A stretch of DNA of 64,000 bases from Actinomycetota bacterium (GTDB lineage Bacteria > Actinomycetota > Actinomycetes > Actinomycetales > Microbacteriaceae). Below are positions 53,638 through 61,924 of this stretch, one piece after another. Numbering within the stretch: the first letter of the stretch is position 1; each line of letters begins with the position of its first letter. The translations under genes were made by a program, and so were the position numbers. The stretch lies in assembly GCA_018268515.1 (NCBI GenBank), contig JAFDWK010000010.1:93792-157791 (forward strand), in the 5' to 3' direction. Under the pieces are notes generated by a model, which saw nothing but the letters and a program-made list of their open reading frames with translations, did not search any database and was not told the origin of the DNA.

Positions 53638-54576
53638 TCAGAACCCGAGCCGGCCCAGCTGCTTCGGGTCGCGCTGCCACTCCTTGGCGACCTTGACGTG
53701 CAGTCCGAGGAACACCCGCGTGCCGAGCAGCTCTTCGATCCCGGCGCGGGCCGTCGCCCCGACCTCTCGGAGCCGGGCGCCCTTGCGTCCGATGATGATG
53801 GCCTTCTGGCTGTCCCGCTCGACGACGATCGACGCGTGCACGTCGGTGAGGTCGGAGTCCTCGCGCGGCGCGATGTCGTCGACGACGACGGCGATCGAGT
53901 GCGGCAGCTCGTCGCGGACGCCTTCGAGCGCGGCCTCGCGGATCATCTCCGCGATCCGGTCCTCGGTGGACTCGTCGGTGACCACATCGTCCTCGTAGAG
54001 CGACGGGCCCTCCGGCATGAGCGCGAGCACCTCGTCGGCGAGCACGTCCAGCTGCACTTTGCCTGCTGGAGTGAGAGGGGTGAGGGCCGAGAGCGGGATC
54101 ACGGCGGCCCAGTCCTCGCGCAGGGAGTCGACCTCCATGAGACGCTCGGTGATCTCGTCGCGCTGTGCCACGTCGACCTTGGTGACGATCGCGATCTTCT
54201 TCGCCCGCGGGTAGCCGTCCAGCGACGCGGCGATCCGGCGGTCCCCGGGGCCGACCTTCTCCGTCGCCGGCACGCAGAACCCGATCACGTCGACATCGCC
54301 GAGCACCTGCTCCACCAGGTCGTTCAGGCGTTCGCCGAGCAGGGTGCGCGGCCGATGGATGCCCGGGGTGTCCACGATCACGAGCTGCCCGTCGGGGCGG
54401 TTCACGATGCCCCGGATCGCCCGCCGGGTGGTCTGCGGCTTCGCGCTGGTGATCGCGATCTTCTCGCCGACCAGCGCGTTGGTGAGGGTGGACTTGCCGA
54501 CATTCGGCCGGCCCACGAACGTCACGAAGCCGCTGCGGTGCACGGGCTCCGATCCGGTGGCGCGCTCATCGCTCAT
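53638..54576 (-). CDS. era: GTPase Era
   Basis: Era binds the 3' end of 16S rRNA and couples 30S assembly to growth. The 312-residue protein has the P-loop FVGRPNVGKSTLTNALVGEK at about 20, switch II VDTPGIHRPRTLLGERLNDL, the guanine-specificity motif TKVD (N replaced by T, a known variant), and a C-terminal KH domain with IIIGRKGARLREVGATARAG. The start overlaps the upstream CNNM gene by 11 bases. The ybeY-CNNM-era order is standard in this phylum. Confidence 0.96.
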   Translation of the reverse strand: MSDERATGSEPVHRSGFVTFVGRPNVGKSTLTNALVGEKIAITSAKPQTTRRAIRGIVNRPDGQLVIVDTPGIHRPRTLLGERLNDLVEQVLGDVDVIGFCVPATEKVGPGDRRIAASLDGYPRAKKIAIVTKVDVAQRDEITERLMEVDSLREDWAAVIPLSALTPLTPAGKVQLDVLADEVLALMPEGPSLYEDDVVTDESTEDRIAEMIREAALEGVRDELPHSIAVVVDDIAPREDSDLTDVHASIVVERDSQKAIIIGRKGARLREVGATARAGIEELLGTRVFLGLHVKVAKEWQRDPKQLGRLGF

Positions 54577-55864
54577 CGTGGTTCTCCTTCTCCTGATCCT
54601 CCGCGAGCGGCTCCTCGGCCCGCTCGACGAAGACGTGTTCCAGGCCGCGCCCGCGGCCCCGCGAGGCGCCGCCGGTGAGGAGCAGCCCGCGTACGACGGC
54701 CGTCGCGCCGGGAGTGGGGATCCGGCCGAGCTCCTTGCCCAGGAGCCCGCCGATCGAATCCACGTCGTCGTCTTCGAGCTCGACCCCGAACAGCTCTCCG
54801 ACGTCTTCGAGGCTCATCCTGCCGCTCACGCGGTAGCGTCCCGGCTCCAGCTCGACCACCTCGGCGCTCGGGCGGTCGTACTCGTCCGCGATCTCGCCGA
54901 CGAGCTCCTCGATGAGGTCTTCCATGGTCACCAGGCCCGCGATGCCTCCGTGCTCGTCGATCACGATGCACACGTGCACGGCCTCGCGCTTCATCTGCTG
55001 CAGCAGGGTCTCGGCGCGCATCGACTCCGGGACGAACACGGCCGGTCGGGCGAGCCGGCGCACCGGGGCTGCCCGCCAGCTGTTGTCGTCGCGGTAGGCG
55101 TACAGCACCAGGTCCTTCAGGTACAGGACGCCGACCACGTCGTCGGCCTCGTCGTCGACCACCGGGATCCGGGAGTTCCCGCACTTCAGGAACAGGTCCA
55201 TCGCCTCGGAGGTCGTGGCCGTCGCATCGATGCTGACCATGTCGGTGCGCGGCACCATGACCGCCCGCACGAACTGATCGGTGAAGTCGAACACCGAGTG
55301 GATGAGCTCGCGGTCGTCGGCCTCGATGAGGTCGTGCGAGGCGGCCTCGTCGACCATGCTGAGCAGCTGCTCCTCGCTCGCGAAAGTGCTCCGTCCGGTG
55401 CCGGGCGTGACCCGGCTGCCGAACACGGCGAGCCCCTGGGCGATCGGTCCGAGGATCACCCGGACGGCGCGGATCGTCGGGGCGCACGCCCGCAGCATCG
55501 CGTCGGCGTGCTGTCGCCCGAACGAGCGCGGGCTCGCCCCGACGAGCACGAACGTCGTCCCGGTCATGATGATCACGGCGACGAGCATCGCCCACCAGAT
55601 CTGGTCCCCGAACAGCAGCACGAGCGCGACCGTGACCAGCACGGCGGCCGCCGTCTCCACGAACACGCGCATGAAGGCGACGGCGTTCGCGTGCGGGTCC
55701 GGAGCCGCCGCGATCCTCGCGAGCGCGGACGCGTTGCGCCCCTCGGATCCCATCTCCTCGAGATCCGCACGAGAGGTCACGGACAGGGCGGCATCGATCG
55801 CCGCCATGAGGCCGCCGAACGCGACGAGCAGGATCGCTCCGGCGAGCAGCAGGATCGGGGTCAT
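54566..55864 (-). CDS. CNNM/CorC-family membrane protein with CBS pair
   Basis: The 432-residue protein (hemolysin C/CorC family) has an N-terminal CNNM transmembrane domain of three or four helices (ILLLAGAILLVAFGGLMAAI, VFVETAAAVLVTVALVLLFG), two CBS domains (about 205-330; VMVPRTDMVSIDATATTSEA, VHVCIVIDEHGGIAGLVTME) and a C-terminal CorC/HlyC transporter-associated domain (YRVSGRMSLEDVGELFGVEL). Relatives export or regulate Mg2+. Start: ATG 55864, overlapping the ybeY stop (ATGA). The haemolysin name is historical. Confidence 0.9.
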   Translation of the reverse strand: MTPILLLAGAILLVAFGGLMAAIDAALSVTSRADLEEMGSEGRNASALARIAAAPDPHANAVAFMRVFVETAAAVLVTVALVLLFGDQIWWAMLVAVIIMTGTTFVLVGASPRSFGRQHADAMLRACAPTIRAVRVILGPIAQGLAVFGSRVTPGTGRSTFASEEQLLSMVDEAASHDLIEADDRELIHSVFDFTDQFVRAVMVPRTDMVSIDATATTSEAMDLFLKCGNSRIPVVDDEADDVVGVLYLKDLVLYAYRDDNSWRAAPVRRLARPAVFVPESMRAETLLQQMKREAVHVCIVIDEHGGIAGLVTMEDLIEELVGEIADEYDRPSAEVVELEPGRYRVSGRMSLEDVGELFGVELEDDDVDSIGGLLGKELGRIPTPGATAVVRGLLLTGGASRGRGRGLEHVFVERAEEPLAEDQEKENHDER

Positions 55865-56325
55865 CGACCGCGGGAGCGCTCGTCGGAGCCGAAGCCGGCG
55901 ATGAGCTCGCGCTGCAGGCCGAACATCTCCTTCTCGTCCTCGGGTTCGGCGTGGTCGAAGCCGAGCAGGTGCAGCAGTCCGTGGGTGGTGAGCAGGATCA
56001 GCTCGTCCATGAGCGTGTGCTTGGCCGTCGCCGCCTGAGCCTCGGCGACCTGGGGGCACAGCACGATGTCGCCGAGCAGTCCGGGCGGCGTCGGCCGGTC
56101 GAGGGTCCCGGGACGCAGCTCGTCCATCGGGAAGCTCAGCACGTCGGTGGGGCCGGGCTCGTCCATCCACTGCACGTGCAGCGCCTCCATGGCCCCCTCG
56201 TCGACCAGCACGATGGCGACGTCGGCGTCCGCACTGACGTTCAGCTCGGCCAGGTTGCGCTCGGTGAGGCGCAGCAGCACGGTCTCATCGATCGCGATGG
56301 CCGACTCGTTGTTGATCTCGATCAT
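55861..56325 (-). CDS. ybeY: rRNA maturation endoribonuclease YbeY
   Basis: YbeY is a zinc-dependent single-strand endoribonuclease for 16S rRNA 3' maturation and ribosome quality control. The 154-residue protein has the zinc motif in LLTTHGLLHLLGFDHAEPED at about 112-131 (HGxLHLxGxDH), and the preceding GPTDVLSFPMDE signature at about 58. Start: ATG 56325, overlapping the phoH stop by four bases; it also overlaps the downstream CNNM gene. Confidence 0.96.
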   Translation of the reverse strand: MIEINNESAIAIDETVLLRLTERNLAELNVSADADVAIVLVDEGAMEALHVQWMDEPGPTDVLSFPMDELRPGTLDRPTPPGLLGDIVLCPQVAEAQAATAKHTLMDELILLTTHGLLHLLGFDHAEPEDEKEMFGLQRELIAGFGSDERSRGR

Positions 56326-58481
56326 TTCAGGCCTCGTTTCGGCATGCGGTCTCGGGGGCCGGGGCGCTGCATCCCGGCTCGGCGCTCGGCGCGGTTGGCG
56401 AACTCCGATGCCTGCTCGCGCTCGGCCCGGGCGGCCGTGCGCTGCTCGTCGTACTCCGTGTACGCGTCCACGATGCGCCCGACCAGCGAGTGACGCACGA
56501 CGTCGTCGCTGGTGAGCCGGGAGAAGTGGATGTCGTCGATGTCCTTCAGCACCCGGGTCACGACGCGCAGCCCGGAAGCGCCCTGCGGCAGGTCGATCTG
56601 GGTGATGTCGCCCGTGACCACCATGCGCGTGCCGAACCCGAGCCGGGTGAGGAACATCTTCATCTGCTCCGGCGTGGTGTTCTGCGCCTCGTCGAGCACG
56701 ACGAAAGAGTCGTTCAGCGTGTTGTGGGTGACGAGGAAGTCATCCGTGACGTACAGCGAATCCTCCGCGGCGACCTGGATGCAGACCGTCTCCGCCTCGC
56801 ACTCGGGTGTGATGTCGTGGACATAGCGTTGCGGACGCCCTGTCTTGGTGGCCTGATAGATGACGCGCTTGCGAGTCAGCCGGAACGGCACGATCCCCTC
56901 TGGAAGACGAATGTCCATGACGAACGCGTCGTGCTGGTGTCCCACCGGACGCCCGTTCGCATATCCGGGAGCACGCCCCTCGGCGACTCGCGTCCGAACG
57001 TACGCGACTCCACCGAGGGAGCGAACGAGCTGCGTGACATCGTCACGCAACCGCGGCGAGATCGTCGTGTACTGGACCCGACACGTACGTCCGCGCTGCA
57101 TCACGGGGCCGCCATCCGTGTCGAGCAGCCCTTGCAGCACCGCGAGCCTGACATCGACAGAGTTGCGGAGATACTGCTGCGGGATGAACTTCGTCGATGA
57201 AGTAGTGCCGTCCAGCTCCAGTTCCCTGATGGCGACCGTCACGGGGTTGGTGACAATGACTCCGCCGCGCCCTCCTCCGGCACGCCGGAGCACATAGTCA
57301 TACCCGTCCTTATGCGTCACTTCCACACTGGGGAGGCTCTGCTGGAGGCGTTCGACAAGCTCAACGTCGGCCGTGGAGAAGCTCGGGGTGGTCTTGCAGG
57401 TGATGGATCCATCCCCCAGCAGAAGTCCGAGAGCATACGGATCCATGGGCACAGGTTGTTCGATCATCTGGACCGGCCGCGCCACGGGCAGCTCGAACCG
57501 ATGGAAGTGATTCTGCCAAAGCCGACCGATCATGTCGCTGGTCTGCAGCACACGAGACTTCCCGCGGCGCTTGTCATCGCGGGTCGTCACCGTCCACAGA
57601 TGCTCTCCGCAGCACAGCGTGGATGCCCCGTCCTGAGAGGTGACGCGATAGACAGGTTTGCGCCCCTGCGGAAAGACGCCGAGGACCGGCGTGGGCTCAC
57701 CATTCGATCCGATCACGAGGTCGCCGACCTCGAGGGAGCCGATCGTCACGAACCCAGACGGCGTCAGCACCTGCGCATCAAGCGGTTGGGCTCGGCCGCG
57801 CATGTACGCCAGGGGGGCGACCTCGATCGTGCCGCTCGCCATCAGGCGGGGCACGATCTCCGGATCCATCATCTCGTTCAGGGCGTCGTAGAGCGGGCGC
57901 AGGTACGGATCGATCTTGTCGGTGAGGGTGCCGGGGAGGAACCCGAGCCGCTCCCCCGCCTCGACGGCCGGACGGGTCAGGATGATCCGCTCGACCTCCT
58001 TGCGCTGCAGCGCCTGCACGGCCTTCGCCATCGCGAGATAGGTCTTGCCCGTGCCGGCGGGGCCGATCCCGAACACGATGGTGTTCTCATCGATCGCGTC
58101 GACGTACTCCTTCTGGCCGAGCGTCTTCGGCCGGATCACCCGTCCGCGCGTGGACAGGATCGCCTCGCCGAGCACCTCGCTCGGGCGCACGCCCTCCCGC
58201 TCCAGCATGCGTGCAGACTGGGCGACGTCGCTGGGCGCGAGCGCATGCCCCGAACGGGTCAGCTCGATCAGCTCGTCGACGAGCTTCCGCGCCGCACGCA
58301 CCGCGGCGGGCTCGCCGGTGAGGGTCACCTCGTTGCCGCGCACCAGCACGTCGACGGCCGGATGCTCCTTCTCGAGCATGCGCAGCAGACGATCCTGGGG
58401 GCCGAGCAGCTGCACCATCGCGACCCCGTCCACTTCGATGCGGGCCGAGGTCGTGGATTCGGCCGTGTCGTCAGAAGCCAA
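56322..58481 (-). CDS. phoH: PhoH-family ATPase containing an intein
   Basis: PhoH-like proteins are cytoplasmic P-loop ATPases linked to YbeY and RNA metabolism. The 719-residue precursor has an N-terminal KH-like segment (LLGPQDRLLRMLEKEHPAVD), Walker A FGIGPAGTGKTYLAMAKAVQ at about 137, and Walker B VVLDEAQNTTPEQMKMFLTR after the intein. Residues 231-587 are an intein inserted between APLAYMRGR and TLNDSF. Removing it leaves a 362-residue PhoH of normal length. Start: TTG 58481, chosen for its GAGGAG ribosome-binding site; an ATG at 58514 would overlap the HIT gene and has none. Confidence 0.93.
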   Translation of the reverse strand: MASDDTAESTTSARIEVDGVAMVQLLGPQDRLLRMLEKEHPAVDVLVRGNEVTLTGEPAAVRAARKLVDELIELTRSGHALAPSDVAQSARMLEREGVRPSEVLGEAILSTRGRVIRPKTLGQKEYVDAIDENTIVFGIGPAGTGKTYLAMAKAVQALQRKEVERIILTRPAVEAGERLGFLPGTLTDKIDPYLRPLYDALNEMMDPEIVPRLMASGTIEVAPLAYMRGRAQPLDAQVLTPSGFVTIGSLEVGDLVIGSNGEPTPVLGVFPQGRKPVYRVTSQDGASTLCCGEHLWTVTTRDDKRRGKSRVLQTSDMIGRLWQNHFHRFELPVARPVQMIEQPVPMDPYALGLLLGDGSITCKTTPSFSTADVELVERLQQSLPSVEVTHKDGYDYVLRRAGGGRGGVIVTNPVTVAIRELELDGTTSSTKFIPQQYLRNSVDVRLAVLQGLLDTDGGPVMQRGRTCRVQYTTISPRLRDDVTQLVRSLGGVAYVRTRVAEGRAPGYANGRPVGHQHDAFVMDIRLPEGIVPFRLTRKRVIYQATKTGRPQRYVHDITPECEAETVCIQVAAEDSLYVTDDFLVTHNTLNDSFVVLDEAQNTTPEQMKMFLTRLGFGTRMVVTGDITQIDLPQGASGLRVVTRVLKDIDDIHFSRLTSDDVVRHSLVGRIVDAYTEYDEQRTAARAEREQASEFANRAERRAGMQRPGPRDRMPKRGLK
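56721..57791 (-). mobile_element. PhoH intein, class 3, with LAGLIDADG homing endonuclease
   Basis: The 357-residue in-frame element begins Ala-Gln-Pro (block A: AQPLDAQVLTPSGFVTIGSL) and ends DFLVTHN before Thr+1. The usual first Cys/Ser is replaced by Ala. Instead it has the class 3 triplet: Trp 66 in block B (CGEHLWTV), Cys 337 in block F (AETVCIQVAAEDSLYVTDDF), and Thr as the first C-extein residue. The endonuclease domain (about 118-260) has both motifs with acidic residues: YALGLLLGDGSI and LQGLLDTDGG. His 356-Asn 357 completes the C-terminal splice site. All needed residues are present, so splicing and homing activity are plausible. Confidence 0.93.
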
Positions 58482-58818
58482 CGAGCTTGTTCTCCTCGAG
58501 ATTGCCGAGCACATGGGCGTGCACGTGGAACACGGACTGCGCGACGCTCGCGCCGTTGTTGAAGATGAGACGGTATTCGCCGTTCGCGTGCTCGTCGGCG
58601 ATCTCCTTGGCCGCGGCGACCATCTTCGCCATGAGCCCGGGGTCCCCGGCCGCGAGCTCGGTGACGTCGCGGAACCGCTCGGACTTGGGGATCACGAGCA
58701 CGTGCAGGGGCGCCTGCGGGTTGATGTCCCGGATCGCGAAGACGTCATCGGTCTCCAGCAGGATCTCGCCGGGGATCTCCCCGTTCAGGATGCGCGTGAA
58801 GATCGAGGGTTCGCTCAT
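58471..58818 (-). CDS. HIT-family protein (HinT-like)
   Basis: The 115-residue histidine-triad nucleotide-binding hydrolase carries the HxHxHxx motif as VFHVHAHVLG at about 96-105, preceded by FRDVTELAAGDPGLMAKMVA. The start MSEPSIFTRILNGEIPGEIL with the C-terminal Gly-Phe is typical of HinT, which removes AMP from phosphoramidates. It lies between rsmE and phoH, overlapping the phoH start by about 11 bases. Confidence 0.92.
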   Translation of the reverse strand: MSEPSIFTRILNGEIPGEILLETDDVFAIRDINPQAPLHVLVIPKSERFRDVTELAAGDPGLMAKMVAAAKEIADEHANGEYRLIFNNGASVAQSVFHVHAHVLGNLEENKLVGF

Positions 58819-58842
58819 GGGGCCAGTCTACTGAGCGTGCCG

Positions 58843-59571
58843 CTACCAGCGCCCGCGCGCCACGTTCAGCACGGCGATCGCGGCGGGCCCGGCGGTGGAC
58901 GTGCGCAGCACCGTGTCGCCGAGGAGCACGCGCTCCGCACCTGCAGCGACGAGGCGCTCGAGCTCCTCGGGCGCGATCCCGCCCTCCGGCCCCACCACGA
59001 GCACGATGTCGCGCTCGCCCGGCACGATCCCGGACAGGCGCGTCGGGGCCGTCGGATCGAGGATCAGCACGCGCTGAGTCGCCGCCCGGCGTGCCAGATC
59101 CGCCGTGCTCTCGACGTCCGCGACCTCGGGGATCCAGGACCGGTGCGCCTGCTTCGCGGCCTCCCGGACGATCGTCGCCCAGCGCTCCCTGCCCTTCGCA
59201 GCCTTGGCGCCGTCCCAGCGGGAGACGCTGCGAGCGGCCTGCCACGGCACGATCCCGTCGACGCCGAGCTCGCACGCGGCCTGCACCGCGAGCTCGTCGC
59301 GGTCGCCCTTCGCGAGCGCCTGCACGAGCAGGATCCCGGGATCCGGCCGCGGGTCCTCCCGGCGGGTCAGGATCCGCACCTCGACGAGACCGGGCGCGGC
59401 GGAGGCGACCTCGCCCTCCAGCCAGACGCCTGCACCGTCGCCGAGCGTGATCGGCTCGCCGATCCGCACCCGCCGCACCACCGCCGCGTGCTTGGCCTCG
59501 GCGCCGGTCAGGGTGAGCACGGAGCCGGTCGCGGCCGAGGTCGCCTCGGGCGTCACGAAGTGCAGCGCCAT
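58843..59571 (-). CDS. rsmE: 16S rRNA (uracil(1498)-N(3))-methyltransferase RsmE
   Basis: RsmE is a SPOUT-class enzyme that methylates U1498 in the decoding region. The 242-residue protein has an N-terminal PUA-like domain (GSVLTLTGAEAKHAAVVRRV), the AKGDRDELAVQAACELGVDG linker, and the C-terminal knot motif VLVVGPEGGIAPEELERLVA with LGDTVLRTSTAGPAAIAVLN. It is located between dnaJ and the HIT gene. Confidence 0.94.
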   Translation of the reverse strand: MALHFVTPEATSAATGSVLTLTGAEAKHAAVVRRVRIGEPITLGDGAGVWLEGEVASAAPGLVEVRILTRREDPRPDPGILLVQALAKGDRDELAVQAACELGVDGIVPWQAARSVSRWDGAKAAKGRERWATIVREAAKQAHRSWIPEVADVESTADLARRAATQRVLILDPTAPTRLSGIVPGERDIVLVVGPEGGIAPEELERLVAAGAERVLLGDTVLRTSTAGPAAIAVLNVARGRW

Positions 59572-59577
59572 CGCGGT

Positions 59578-60687
59578 TCAGCCCCGGAAGCGGTCACGCA
59601 GCTTGGAGAACAGTCCCTGGTGGAACTCGGCGAGCCGCGGCGCGGGCGCCTTGGTGCGCGTGGCGAAGTCCTCGATGAGCTGGCGCTGCTTGTGGTCGAG
59701 CTTGGTCGGGGTGAGCACCTGCACGCCCACCCGCAGGTCGCCGCGCTGCGTGCCGCGCAGCGGCGTGACGCCGCGGCCCTTGATCGTCAGCACATCGCCG
59801 GACTGCAGCCCCTGACGGATTTCCAGTTCGACCGGGCCGTCCAGCGACTCGATCGACGTGGTGGTGCCGAGGATCGCGTCGCTCATGGCCACCTCGAGCG
59901 TCGCCAGCAGGTCGTCGCCCTCGCGGCTGAACCGCGGATGCGGCGTCACGGTGACCTCGACGTACAGGTCGCCGTGCGGGCCGCCGGCCCGGCCGACCTC
60001 ACCGGATCCGGGCAGCTGCAGGCGCAGGCCGGTCTCGACGCCCGCGGGGATGTCCAGTCCGACGGTGCGGCGCGAGCGCACGCGCCCCTGACCGTTGCAG
60101 GTCTGGCATGGGAACGGGATGGTGGTGCCGTAGCCCTCGCAGGAGCCGCACGGCGCGGTCGTGATGACGTTGCCGAGGAGGCTGCGCACCTGCTGCTGCA
60201 CGTGACCGGATCCCCCGCAGATGTCGCAGGTGACGGGCGAGGTGCCCTCCTGGCAGCAGGATCCCTGACAGGTCTCGCAGAGCACCGCGGTGTCCACCTC
60301 GATGTCCCGGTGCACCCCGAACACGACGTCGCCGAGGTCGAGGGTGACCCGCACGAGGGCGTCCTGACCGCGCTCCCGGCGGGAACGCGGGCGGGCGGAG
60401 CGCGCCCCGCCGCCGCCGAAGAACGTCTCGAAGATGTCCCCGAAGCCGCCGAATCCGCCGAATCCGCCGTTGCCGTTCTGGTCGCCGCCCATGTCGTAGC
60501 GGCGACGCGAGTCGGCATCGCTCAGCACGTCGTAGGCGTGCGTGACGAGCTTGAACCGCTCCGCCGCCTCCTCCGAGGGGTTCACGTCGGGATGCAGCTG
60601 CCGCGCGAGCCGCCGGTACGCCTTCTTGATCTCATCCTCGCTCGCATCGCGCGAGACGCCGAGGACCTCGTAGTGATCCGTCACCAT
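59578..60687 (-). CDS. dnaJ: Chaperone protein DnaJ
   Basis: DnaJ stimulates DnaK ATPase and delivers unfolded substrates. The 369-residue protein has the J domain with HPD ([20 protein letters not shown], about 33), a Gly/Phe-rich region, and the zinc-binding cysteine repeats [28 protein letters not shown] and CQTCNGQG. The first repeat has CC in place of the usual Gly, a small oddity. It follows hrcA in a heat-shock operon, as in other Actinobacteria where this DnaJ is separate from dnaK. Confidence 0.95.
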   Translation of the reverse strand: MVTDHYEVLGVSRDASEDEIKKAYRRLARQLHPDVNPSEEAAERFKLVTHAYDVLSDADSRRRYDMGGDQNGNGGFGGFGGFGDIFETFFGGGGARSARPRSRRERGQDALVRVTLDLGDVVFGVHRDIEVDTAVLCETCQGSCCQEGTSPVTCDICGGSGHVQQQVRSLLGNVITTAPCGSCEGYGTTIPFPCQTCNGQGRVRSRRTVGLDIPAGVETGLRLQLPGSGEVGRAGGPHGDLYVEVTVTPHPRFSREGDDLLATLEVAMSDAILGTTTSIESLDGPVELEIRQGLQSGDVLTIKGRGVTPLRGTQRGDLRVGVQVLTPTKLDHKQRQLIEDFATRTKAPAPRLAEFHQGLFSKLRDRFRG

Positions 60688-60799
60688 CGCCTTTCCGGGC
60701 CGCCGAACGGCGGCGTGTGTGTTCTGCGGCCACTCGACTGGCCTGGGCCAGACGAAAGACCAGGAAGATGTGAAACGTCGCCGGTGGTGGACTTTCGCA

Positions 60800-61834
60800 T
60801 CAGCGGCCGGTCTCGTCCTCTTCGAGCAACCGCGACAGGTAGCGGGCCACGGCCCGCGCGGCGGCGAGGTTGCTCGAGTAGTCCATACGTGTCGGCCCCA
60901 TCACGCCGACACGGGCCGTGCCGCCGTGCGTGAGATAGTCGCTCGCGACGATCGACGCCTCACCGAGGCCGAACGCCGCGTTCTCCGTGCCGATGCTCGC
61001 GGCGAGCCCGTGCTCGTCCACGCGCATCTCGCTCATCAGCCGCAGCAGCGTGACCTGCTCCTCGATGGCCTCGAGGAGGGGGTGGATGCTGCCACGGAAG
61101 TCATGCTCTCGCCGGGCCAGGGTCGCTGCCCCCGCCATCACCAGACGCTCCTGCCGGAACTCGGCGAGCTCCTCGGCCACGGCGCGCAGCAGCGCGGCAC
61201 GGGCGGCGTCGACGCGCGGCCCGAGCGAGGCATCGCCCGCGGCGTCGACGCGCTCGGCGCCGTGGCGCACCGAGCGTCCGGTCAGCAGCTCCGTGACGCC
61301 GGTGCGCAGCACGGCGAGCTCGGACTCGTCCAGTTCGACGGGCAGCGGGACGATCCGCTGCGACACGCCGCCGGCGTCGGTGACGAGCACGATCAGCAGC
61401 CGGCTGGGCGCGAGGGCCACGAGCTCGACATGCGTGATGTGGGCCCGCGCGAACGACGGGTACTGTGCGAGCGCCACTTGACCGGTGAGCCGGGTGAGCA
61501 CCCGCACGGTGCGCACCATGAGGTCGTCGAGGTCGGCGGGGTCTGCGAGGAAAGCCGTGATCGCACTGCGCTGCGCCGCCGACAGCGGCCGCACCTGGGC
61601 CAAGTGGTCGACGAAGACGCGATACCCCTTGTCCGTGGGCACCCGCCCGGACGAGGTGTGCGGCGCCGCGATGAGGTCCTCATCCTCGAGCTGCGCCATG
61701 TCATTGCGGATCGTCGCGGCGGACACGCCGAACGCGTGCCGGTCCACGATCGACTTGCTGCCGACCGGCTCGTTCGTCTCGACGTAGTCCTCGACGATGG
61801 CACGGAGCACCTGGAGTCCGCGTTCCGAGACCAT
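60800..61834 (-). CDS. hrcA: Heat-inducible transcription repressor HrcA
   Basis: HrcA binds CIRCE operators and represses class I heat-shock genes. The 344-residue protein has the N-terminal winged helix ([40 protein letters not shown]), the GAF-like middle domain and the conserved C-terminal [20 protein letters not shown]. It is autoregulated through the CIRCE element just upstream and is co-transcribed with dnaJ and the genes that follow. Confidence 0.95.
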   Translation of the reverse strand: MVSERGLQVLRAIVEDYVETNEPVGSKSIVDRHAFGVSAATIRNDMAQLEDEDLIAAPHTSSGRVPTDKGYRVFVDHLAQVRPLSAAQRSAITAFLADPADLDDLMVRTVRVLTRLTGQVALAQYPSFARAHITHVELVALAPSRLLIVLVTDAGGVSQRIVPLPVELDESELAVLRTGVTELLTGRSVRHGAERVDAAGDASLGPRVDAARAALLRAVAEELAEFRQERLVMAGAATLARREHDFRGSIHPLLEAIEEQVTLLRLMSEMRVDEHGLAASIGTENAAFGLGEASIVASDYLTHGGTARVGVMGPTRMDYSSNLAAARAVARYLSRLLEEDETGR

Positions 61835-61849
61835 CGCTCCTCCTCACCG

Positions 61850-61876
61850 CTGGCACTCGTGGATCCTGAGTGCCAA
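61850..61876. promoter_or_regulatory. CIRCE operator of the hrcA-dnaJ operon
   Basis: TTGGCACTC-AGGATCCAC-GAGTGCCAG read on the minus strand matches the CIRCE layout (GCACTC, nine-base spacer, GAGTGC). It overlaps the end of a TAGGAT -10 hexamer at 61876-61881, so bound HrcA would block transcription. Consensus inner bases TTAGCACTC become TTGGCACTC. Confidence 0.88.
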
Positions 61877-61890
61877 TCCTATCCTGCCTG

Positions 61891-61914
61891 CCCTTCGGAC
61901 GGGCTCAGCGAGCG
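61891..61914. repeat. Dispersed extragenic repeat copy
   Basis: CCCTTCGGACGGGCTCAGCG is the reverse complement of the CTGAGCC(T/C)GTC(C)GAAGGG arm seen at 11.8 and 39.8 kb. It lies just upstream of the hrcA promoter and after the hemW stop. Confidence 0.5.
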
Positions 61915-61924
61915 CGGAGGACCC

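Noticed and set aside
56322-58481. PhoH read as a fused or duplicated enzyme
   Set aside because: The extra 357 residues carry intein blocks A, B, F, G and LAGLIDADG motifs, so an intein explains them fully.
58045-60933. A 962-codon open frame opposite HIT, rsmE and dnaJ, and similar long frames at 37669-40533 and 468-2489
   Set aside because: All lie antisense to conserved genes, lack ribosome-binding sites and recognisable domains.
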